Made by a program: the position numbers and the translations under genes. The notes below the pieces were generated by a model that was not told the DNA's origin, searched no databases, and saw nothing but the letters and a program-made list of their open reading frames with translations. A stretch of 6,028 nucleotides of DNA from an uncultured Bryobacterales bacterium (GTDB lineage: Bacteria; Acidobacteriota; Terriglobia; Bryobacterales; Bryobacteraceae). The number at the start of each line of letters is the position of its first letter. The stretch's first letter is position 1. The stretch is from positions 1-6,028 of the forward strand of contig CALMAV010000437.1 in the NCBI GenBank assembly GCA_937859895.1. The letters run 5' to 3'. Shown here one piece after another: positions 1 to 4,838 of this stretch.

Positions 1-852
1 GTATCGCGCATTCCCGTCGTACGTGGGCCGGATATTCGCGATGCCAATCCGACACAGGGCCAATTTCCCGGTACTTGGGAGACCAACTTCGTTCTAAGCC
101 AGGACGCAGCAAAGAAGTTTTCGGCCTACACCGGCGGGAATATCGGGCAACGTCTCGCTATTGTGCTGGACGGCAAAGTGCTAAGTGCGCCTCGCATCGA
201 TGGCCAGATTAGCGATCAGGGTCGAATCTCGGGTGCAGGCAGCCAGCAGGAGGCTTCGGATTTGTCATTGAATCTACAGGCTGGATCGCTACCCGCCGGC
301 ATTCTATTCGAGCAGGAGAACACAGTCGGTCCGTCCCTGGGAGCCGATTCGATTCGCAGTGGCTTTGCGGCTGGTGTCGCGGGCGTGCTAGCCGTGATTG
401 TTGCCATGCTCATCTACTACAAGAAGAGCGGGATTAACGCAACGCTCGCCTTGTTGCTGAATGCGCTGATCCTGATTGCCTGCCTGGCTTACTTCAACGC
501 AGTTCTGACTCTGCCGGGTATTGCCGGTATCATTCTGACCATCGGTATGGCGGTCGATAGCAACGTGCTGATCTTCGAACGGATACGCGAGGAGAGGCGA
601 GCCGGAAAAGCACCGGTGGCGGCCGTAGATGCAGGTTTCAGTAAAGCCCTGGTGGCAATTATAGATACTCACGTGACGACAGTCGTCTCGTGCGCCATCC
701 TCTTTCTGTTTGGTTCTGGTCCAGTAAAAGGCTTTGCCGTCACCCTGGTAATAGGTTTGGTAGCAAATGTCTTCACTGCGGTATTTGTTTCTAAGGTGAT
801 CTTCGATTGGGAACTGGGCGGCCCCAGACCCGCGACAGCTCTCAGTATTTAG
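1..852 (+). CDS. secD: Protein translocase subunit SecD, C-terminal part (5' end outside window)
   Basis: SecD pairs with SecF in the inner membrane and uses the proton motive force to drive late steps of protein export through SecYEG. The frame is open from base 1, giving 283 residues, so the N-terminal membrane helix and much of the large periplasmic P1 domain lie outside. Visible in order: the end of P1 with LDGKVLSAPRI (residues 56-66) and the GSLPAG turn before the membrane region; then about five membrane helices (near residues 120-140, 145-165, 172-194, 216-240, 242-270). The signature LTLPGIAG (169-176) is followed by GMAVDSNVLIFERIREE, in which D186 matches the conserved transmembrane aspartate implicated in proton flow in SecD. 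GSGPVKGFAVTL is the usual last-helix entry. secF follows after 99 bases in the same reading frame, but two in-frame stops (850-852, 943-945) keep the proteins separate. Identity is very secure. Confidence 0.97.
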   Translation, partial: VSRIPVVRGPDIRDANPTQGQFPGTWETNFVLSQDAAKKFSAYTGGNIGQRLAIVLDGKVLSAPRIDGQISDQGRISGAGSQQEASDLSLNLQAGSLPAGILFEQENTVGPSLGADSIRSGFAAGVAGVLAVIVAMLIYYKKSGINATLALLLNALILIACLAYFNAVLTLPGIAGIILTIGMAVDSNVLIFERIREERRAGKAPVAAVDAGFSKALVAIIDTHVTTVVSCAILFLFGSGPVKGFAVTLVIGLVANVFTAVFVSKVIFDWELGGPRPATALSI

Positions 853-853
853 T

Positions 854-886
854 GTTGCCTCAAGCGAATCTTCGCCCATGGGCAAC
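854..886 (+). other. Possible stem-loop in the secD-secF gap
   Basis: GTTGCC (854-859) is complementary to GGCAAC (881-886). Inside it GCGA (864-867) can pair with TCGC (872-875). The inner and outer stems are separated by unpaired bases, and no T-run follows, so it is not a convincing terminator. It may be an RNA processing or stability element in the 99-base gap, or chance. The remainder of the gap shows no clear promoter. Confidence 0.3.
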
Positions 887-951
887 GCGAGTTGGGAACA
901 TTTGTGAATTCCCGGTGTCTATTCGTAAAGGATGCCGGTTTGTAGAGCTCG

Positions 952-2193
952 ATGGAAATATTCAAGCAAACCAAGTTCGACTTTCTCGGCAATAAATGGC
1001 CGTTTATCTGGCTGTCTCTGGCCCTTACGGCAGCAGGGCTGCTTAGTCTCGTGCTCAAGGGCGGTCCCAAATACGGCATTGACTTTAATGGTGGAGCGTT
1101 GATGGACGTGAACTTCATTCATCGTCCGTCCGCCGAGCACATTCGTGCGGCGCTGCGCAAGAAGATCGCCGGCGAAGTAGAGGTACAGGAAGTCAGTAAT
1201 TCGCAAGAGGTTTTAATTCAGACTGGCGTTCGCGACCAGCGCGGGTTGGAGGCGGTGCGGAACAATATGATTTCCGCATTGAACTCCACCTTCAATGCGG
1301 GCCAGAGCGGAAAATTGGACTTGAACGAGGCAAGTGTTGAAAGTCTTGCCAATGCCTTGCGGGATCCGGCGTCACGGGCTGGCTTGGGTTTGTCCGAGGA
1401 TAGGCTTAGTGCGCGCATTATTGCTTATCGGGATGGGCGGTCAGGTCTGGTGCGGTCGCTCGACGAGCTAGGTGCGGTTAACGGCGTTACTCCGCCGCTG
1501 TTGTCTGCCGTTAAGCAGGTGGTGTATCCGGGCGCGTTTCATATTGGACGAGTGGAAATTGTGGGCCCGAAGATTGGCGCCGATCTTCGGCAGCAGGCGA
1601 TCGATGTCGTCTTGATTGCTCTAGGAGCGATGCTCATCTATATCGCTTTTCGCTTCGAATGGATTTATGGCGTAGCTGCGGTGATTGCCGTTTTCCACGA
1701 CACAATCATCACCATTGGCTTATTCTCGTTGTTCAATAAGCGTATCGATCTGACGGTAATTGCCGCGTTATTAACGCTGGTGGGTTACTCGATGAACGAT
1801 ACGATTGTGACCTTTGATAGAATTCGCGAGAACCGCAGCTTGGGAATGCGAGGACTGTTCCGCGATGTTGTTAACGCCAGTATCAATCAGACACTTAGTC
1901 GCACGGTACTAACTTCGGGATTAACCTTCTTGACCGCACTCTCTTTATTTATTTTTGGGGGTCAAGTACTAAACGGGTTTTCTTTTGCCTTGGTTGTGGG
2001 TATTATTGTTGGCACTTACTCATCGATCTTCGTGGCAAGTCCGATATTGATTTACTGGCGTGATCAGGTTGAGCTTCGCCGCCTGCGTAATGGTGGTGGT
2101 AGCTCCGGCGCAGCGAAGCCGCTTCCAATTGCTCCTGTTGGTAAGGGGCGTGAGTTGGCGGCGGCTGCGAAAGGAATTAAGGCAGCAAAGTAA
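952..2193 (+). CDS. secF: Protein translocase subunit SecF with an enlarged periplasmic domain
   Basis: SecF is the partner of SecD in the proton-driven export motor. The 413-residue product has a first membrane helix (about 17-35), the motif GIDFNGG (42-48) opening the periplasmic P1 domain, VEIVGPKIGADLR (201-213) closing it, and helices near 214-233, 239-260, 266-285, 316-335 and 342-367. N282-D283-T284 with FDRIRE, and R317 in NQTLSRT, match the conserved charged residues tied to proton transport in SecDF. Typical SecF is roughly 300-320 residues (323 in E. coli). The excess is a segment at about 121-192 that looks like a helix-hairpin-helix domain (see findings), plus an Ala/Lys-rich tail after 380. 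ATG 952 is the first start after an in-frame TAG at 943-945; only a weak AGAG (944-947) precedes it, so initiation may be modest. Family assignment is secure; the role of the insert is unknown. Confidence 0.97.
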   Translation: MEIFKQTKFDFLGNKWPFIWLSLALTAAGLLSLVLKGGPKYGIDFNGGALMDVNFIHRPSAEHIRAALRKKIAGEVEVQEVSNSQEVLIQTGVRDQRGLEAVRNNMISALNSTFNAGQSGKLDLNEASVESLANALRDPASRAGLGLSEDRLSARIIAYRDGRSGLVRSLDELGAVNGVTPPLLSAVKQVVYPGAFHIGRVEIVGPKIGADLRQQAIDVVLIALGAMLIYIAFRFEWIYGVAAVIAVFHDTIITIGLFSLFNKRIDLTVIAALLTLVGYSMNDTIVTFDRIRENRSLGMRGLFRDVVNASINQTLSRTVLTSGLTFLTALSLFIFGGQVLNGFSFALVVGIIVGTYSSIFVASPILIYWRDQVELRRLRNGGGSSGAAKPLPIAPVGKGRELAAAAKGIKAAK

Positions 2194-2231
2194 GGAAGAA
2201 AGATTCGACCCTGCTGTTATGCAGGCCGAAC

Positions 2232-2236
2232 GAGGG
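2232..2236 (+). promoter_or_regulatory. Ribosome binding site of the tonB-like gene
   Basis: GAGGG lies five bases before ATG 2242. It decides the start, because the frame stays open upstream all the way to the secF stop codon with no other plausible ATG, GTG or TTG. Confidence 0.7.
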
Positions 2237-2241
2237 CACAT

Positions 2242-2988
2242 ATGTTTCAGCAAACGTTTGTAGATGGGACCCAGAAGACCAGAAAGCCGTGGACTATTGT
2301 CCTGTCGCTCCTGCTACAGGTATCAGTGATCGGCATTCTCATTTTGATTCCACTGATTTATACTGAGGCGCTACCGAGCGCGCAGTTGAAGAGTATGCTG
2401 GTGGCCCCGCCGCCGCCTCCTCCTCCGCCACCCCCACCTCCTCCGGCCGTGGTACAGAAAGTTCAGCCTAAGCCGGTTGTTAAGCAGTTTATTGCAAATC
2501 AGCTGATGGCGCCGAAGGTGATTCCCAAACAGATCAACAAGATTGAGGAAGCTGCTCCGCCGCCAGATGTTTCTTCGGGCGTCCAGGGTGGAACAGGCGA
2601 CGCGAGTGGCGCAACTGGTGGGGTACTCGGTGGCGTTCTTGGTGGCGTACCTAGCGCAGCACCGCCTACTCCACCTCCCCCTCCTAAGAAGCCCACTGGG
2701 CCGCTGCGGGTTGGTGGCAACGTTGCTGAATCCAAGTTGATCAAGCGTGTGCAGCCGACTTATCCGCCGCTTGCTAAATCAGCGCGCGTCTCGGGGACAG
2801 TTGAGTTCACCGCGGTGATTAGTAAAGAAGGCGCTATTGAGAATCTTCAACTTGTTCGCGGACACCCGCTGTTGGTCAATGCCGCAAAAGAGGCAGTGCT
2901 GCAGTGGAAGTATCAGCCGACCCTCTTGAATGGCCAGCCCGTTGAAGTAGTTACTAACATTATCGTGAACTTCACGCTGAGTCAGTAA
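2242..2988 (+). CDS. tonB: TonB-family energy transducer
   Basis: TonB proteins are anchored in the inner membrane, take energy from ExbB/ExbD and pull on outer-membrane receptors through their C-terminal domain. The 248-residue product starts with a short cytoplasmic stretch and a single membrane helix (about 18-40, PWTIVLSLLLQ onward). A run of 13 prolines (56-68) and basic, proline-containing sequence (70-100) follow. Then come a Gly-rich part with three GGV repeats (126-136), a second proline block (141-148), and a TonB C-terminal domain (about 160-248) with QPTYPPLAKSARVSGTVEF, then QWKYQP and IIVNFTL at the end. Q171-P172 and Y174-P175 line up with QPQYP of E. coli TonB. Length is close to E. 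coli TonB (239). The helix has S22 where E. coli has S16, but Q26 replaces H20. No receptor gene is next to it, so the substrate is unknown. A TolA-like role is less likely given the C-terminal domain. Confidence 0.93.
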   Translation: MFQQTFVDGTQKTRKPWTIVLSLLLQVSVIGILILIPLIYTEALPSAQLKSMLVAPPPPPPPPPPPPPAVVQKVQPKPVVKQFIANQLMAPKVIPKQINKIEEAAPPPDVSSGVQGGTGDASGATGGVLGGVLGGVPSAAPPTPPPPPKKPTGPLRVGGNVAESKLIKRVQPTYPPLAKSARVSGTVEFTAVISKEGAIENLQLVRGHPLLVNAAKEAVLQWKYQPTLLNGQPVEVVTNIIVNFTLSQ

Positions 2989-3022
2989 ACAGCTAAGTGG
3001 TATCTCAGTTTTGTAAGTAAGT

Positions 3023-3042
3023 TAGTAGTAAATAGTAGTAAA
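3023..3042 (+). repeat. Perfect 10-bp tandem repeat (TAGTAGTAAA x2) upstream of exbB
   Basis: The ten-base unit TAGTAGTAAA occurs twice with no gap at 3023-3032 and 3033-3042, in the AT-rich 80-base spacer between the tonB-like gene and exbB. The related GTAAGTAAGT lies just before it (3013-3022). The period equals about one helical turn, so a regulator site is conceivable, but simple low-complexity sequence is the plainer explanation. Confidence 0.6.
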
Positions 3043-3057
3043 AGACCGATTCAACTT

Positions 3058-3062
3058 AGGAG
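3058..3062 (+). promoter_or_regulatory. Strong ribosome binding site of exbB
   Basis: AGGAG sits six bases before ATG 3069. It is the best Shine-Dalgarno match in this cluster and supports ATG 3069 over the later in-frame ATG 3156. Strong initiation would suit ExbB, which is the most abundant subunit in known Exb complexes. Confidence 0.8.
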
Positions 3063-3068
3063 ACAAGC

Positions 3069-3806
3069 ATGGTTTTACAATTGCAGATCTGGGCCCTGTG
3101 GCTCTTTCAGGAAGCAGAAGGAATTGCTTTCGACCCCCGAACAGTGTGGGGAAACATGGGTTTACTTGCCAAGCTGGTGGTGGCAACGCTCTTCATCATG
3201 TCCGCATGGTCGATTGGCGTTATGATTGACCGCCTGATTGCCTACAATGCGGCACGGAAACAATCCCGGGCGTTCGCGCCAGCTGTGGCCGGCGCCCTGC
3301 GGGAAGGCAAGCTGGACGAGGCCGTGAAGATTGCCGACCGCTTCAACAAGAGCCATCTGGCAAAGGTTGTTGTAGCCGGATTGCAGGAATTCAAGGCTCA
3401 CCAGATGAGCTCGGAAATCCCAGGCGAAGATATCGAAGCATCACGTCGTGCTCTCGAGCGGGCTGAAGCTATTGTTCACGCTGAACTGAAGCGCGGAGTC
3501 AGCAGCCTGGCAACCATTGGCTCTACTGCACCATTCGTCGGTCTGTTTGGTACGGTGGTCGGCATCATGAACGCCTTCAAGTCAATATCGACTTCGAAGT
3601 CGACTGGTATCGGCGCAGTCGCTGGTGGTATCTCAGAAGCCCTAATCACCACGGCAGTTGGACTGTTTGTTGCTATCCCGGCAGTTTGGATGTTTAACTA
3701 TTTCTCCAACCGCATCGAAGCGTTTGATGTGGAGATGGGTAATTCCAGCTCCGAGTTGATTGATTACTTCCTGAAGCGTACGCAAGCTCGCGTCGGCGCT
3801 AAGTAG
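3069..3806 (+). CDS. exbB: ExbB/TolQ/MotA-family proton channel subunit
   Basis: ExbB-type proteins form a pentamer in the inner membrane around ExbD helices and convert proton flow into motion of TonB. The 245-residue product (E. coli ExbB has 244) has three membrane helices: about 31-55, 144-170 and 186-213. The large cytoplasmic region between the first two holds basic and acidic helices (60-140), as expected. Signature sequence is LATIGSTAPFVGLFGTVVGI at 147-166, then ISEALITTAVGLFVAIPA at 188-205. T162, E190 and T195 line up at a constant offset of 14 with E. coli ExbB T148, E176 and T181, the polar residues lining the channel. The strong upstream AGGAG fixes the start. It lies 80 bases after the tonB-like gene and 111 before the first exbD. 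ExbB and TolQ are hard to tell apart by sequence; the adjacent TonB-type gene favours ExbB. Confidence 0.95.
   Translation: MVLQLQIWALWLFQEAEGIAFDPRTVWGNMGLLAKLVVATLFIMSAWSIGVMIDRLIAYNAARKQSRAFAPAVAGALREGKLDEAVKIADRFNKSHLAKVVVAGLQEFKAHQMSSEIPGEDIEASRRALERAEAIVHAELKRGVSSLATIGSTAPFVGLFGTVVGIMNAFKSISTSKSTGIGAVAGGISEALITTAVGLFVAIPAVWMFNYFSNRIEAFDVEMGNSSSELIDYFLKRTQARVGAK
3588..3603 (+). repeat. Perfect 16-bp palindrome inside exbB
   Basis: TCGACTTCGAAGTCGA reads the same on both strands with no spacer. It encodes part of the Ser/Thr/Lys-rich loop S-T-S-K-S-T between membrane helices 2 and 3 of ExbB. It may simply come from the repeated TCG and ACT codons there; no function is evident. Confidence 0.6.
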
Positions 3807-3844
3807 GATCGCTTCTTCAACTCTTGTCCTCCAGTTGAGTTGCG

Positions 3845-3871
3845 GCGGAGTAAAGCCTGTCTTTACTCCGC
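3845..3871 (+). other. Strong intercistronic stem-loop between exbB and exbD
   Basis: GCGGAGTAAAG (3845-3855) and CTTTACTCCGC (3861-3871) form a perfect 11-bp stem with a five-base loop (CCTGT), extendable by one G-T pair. The following sequence TACCAACTTT has no T-run, so it is a poor intrinsic terminator. A weaker CAACTC/GAGTTG pair (3818-3823 with 3837-3842) lies just upstream. A stem here could protect the exbB end of the message from 3' decay or cause partial termination, giving more ExbB than ExbD. The structure is directly seen; the role is inferred. Confidence 0.65.
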
Positions 3872-3917
3872 TACCAACTTTAGGTTCTGAAAGTGTAGCA
3901 GGGTGAGGTTTTAGGAC

Positions 3918-4361
3918 ATGAAAAAAGCAAAGGCTTTGGGTGTTGTTTCTGATATTAATGTGACGCCGATGGTGGACGTCATGCTTGTCGTGTTGATCAT
4001 CTTTATGGTGATCACCCCGATGTTGTCGAAGGGCCAGGCCGTGAACATGGTTAAGGCTAGAAACCCGATAAAGATGGTCGACGCCGATAAGGAAGACGCG
4101 ATCATCGTAGCCATCACCCGCGAAGGCGGAGTGTATCTAATGCCGGGTAACGTGAAGACGTCTGCAGACCAGCTATCAGGCAAGGTGAAGGATTTGCAGA
4201 CTAGCCGGGCTGATAAAACCGTGTACATCCGTGCGGATGCACGAGCTCGCTTTTCCGGTGTGACTGATGTGATTGACAACCTTCGTACAGCGGGTGTCGA
4301 TCAAATCGGCCTGTTGACTGAGGAAATCAAGGATTTGAAAAAGGCTGGATCTTCGCTTTAA
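3918..4361 (+). CDS. exbD: ExbD/TolR-family protein, first copy
   Basis: ExbD subunits sit as a dimer of helices within the ExbB pentamer and carry the proton-binding aspartate. The 147-residue product has a short basic cytoplasmic start, then SDINVTPMVDVMLVVLIIFM with the single membrane helix at about 15-35. D20 aligns with the essential D25 of E. coli ExbD. The periplasmic domain (about 60-135) ends with the usual pattern VYIRADARARFSGVTDVIDNL, typical of the ExbD/TolR fold, followed by a short charged tail LTEEIKDLKKA. Length matches the family (E. coli 141). GAGGT (3905-3909), eight bases before ATG 3918, supports the start. It lies 111 bases after exbB and 33 before the second copy. It lacks the proline-rich linker of the second copy, so the two are unlikely to be fully interchangeable. 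Confidence 0.94.
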   Translation: MKKAKALGVVSDINVTPMVDVMLVVLIIFMVITPMLSKGQAVNMVKARNPIKMVDADKEDAIIVAITREGGVYLMPGNVKTSADQLSGKVKDLQTSRADKTVYIRADARARFSGVTDVIDNLRTAGVDQIGLLTEEIKDLKKAGSSL

Positions 4362-4394
4362 AGCGCAAAGGGCTATAGAAAGGGACCCAACGAT

Positions 4395-4823
4395 ATGTCA
4401 ATGGCAGTAGGCGGCTCCGGTGGAGCCAAAGCCGATATTAATGTAACTCCGCTGATCGACGTGCTTCTCGTGCTGCTGATCATCTTCATGGTGATCACGC
4501 CGCTGACTCCGCATGGGTTGGATACTCTGGTGCCTCAACCGCCACCTCCGAACATGCCTCCTCCGCCTCCCAACAACGATCCAACTGTGGTCGTTGAGGT
4601 GAAGAAGGATCAATCCATTGAGATTAATGGGCAGCCTATTAAGGAGCCGGACTTACAAGCACGACTTGAGGACATTTTCAAAACCCGTGCAACGAAGGTC
4701 GTCTTCGTAAAAGGGGATCCGGATCTGGACTACCGGTATGTCGCTCAGGCGATAGATGATGCCAAGGGCGCCGGTCTGGACAAAGTGGGCATTATGACTC
4801 CAAAGGTTGCAGCAGGCGAGTAG
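4395..4823 (+). CDS. exbD: ExbD/TolR-family protein, second copy with proline-rich linker
   Basis: This is a second ExbD-type subunit of 142 residues. After a Gly/Ala-rich start, ADINVTPLIDVLLVLLIIFM gives the membrane helix (about 17-37), with D22 as the expected proton-binding aspartate. The region just after the helix is rich in proline (P47, P49-52, P55-59), then comes a periplasmic domain with VVVEVKKDQSIEINGQPI and VVFVKGDPDLDYRYVAQAID, a normal ExbD/TolR fold pattern. The helix is almost the same as in the first copy while the periplasmic parts have diverged, pointing to an old duplication. AAGGGA (4380-4385), nine bases before ATG 4395, favours that start over the ATG at 4401. The next gene begins 15 bases after its stop. 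Such paired exbD genes are known in other bacteria (for example exbD1/exbD2 of Xanthomonas). Confidence 0.94.
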   Translation: MSMAVGGSGGAKADINVTPLIDVLLVLLIIFMVITPLTPHGLDTLVPQPPPPNMPPPPPNNDPTVVVEVKKDQSIEINGQPIKEPDLQARLEDIFKTRATKVVFVKGDPDLDYRYVAQAIDDAKGAGLDKVGIMTPKVAAGE

Positions 4824-4838
4824 AGAGGAAGAGATCTC

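Noticed and set aside
388..885. 165-codon open frame on the - strand inside secD
   Set aside because: It lies fully opposite the well-conserved secD coding frame, has low-complexity composition without recognisable motifs, and has no plausible own context. It is a shadow of secD.
932..951. ATG at 932 after AAAGG as an alternative secF start
   Set aside because: It is in a different frame from SecF. The SecF frame has a TAG at 943-945, so ATG 952 is the first usable start.
3011..3038. Possible sigma-70-like promoter (TTGTAA, 16-base spacer, TAGTAG) upstream of exbB
   Set aside because: Both boxes fit poorly and the region is simply AT-rich with TAG/TAA repeats, so such matches are expected by chance.
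3911..4279. 122-codon open frame on the - strand opposite exbD
   Set aside because: It is antisense to an unmistakable ExbD and has no recognisable features.
4354..4365. 12-bp palindrome CGCTTTAAAGCG over the first exbD stop codon
   Set aside because: A 12-base palindrome is expected about once by chance in a window this long, it leaves no loop for a good RNA hairpin, and no T-run follows.
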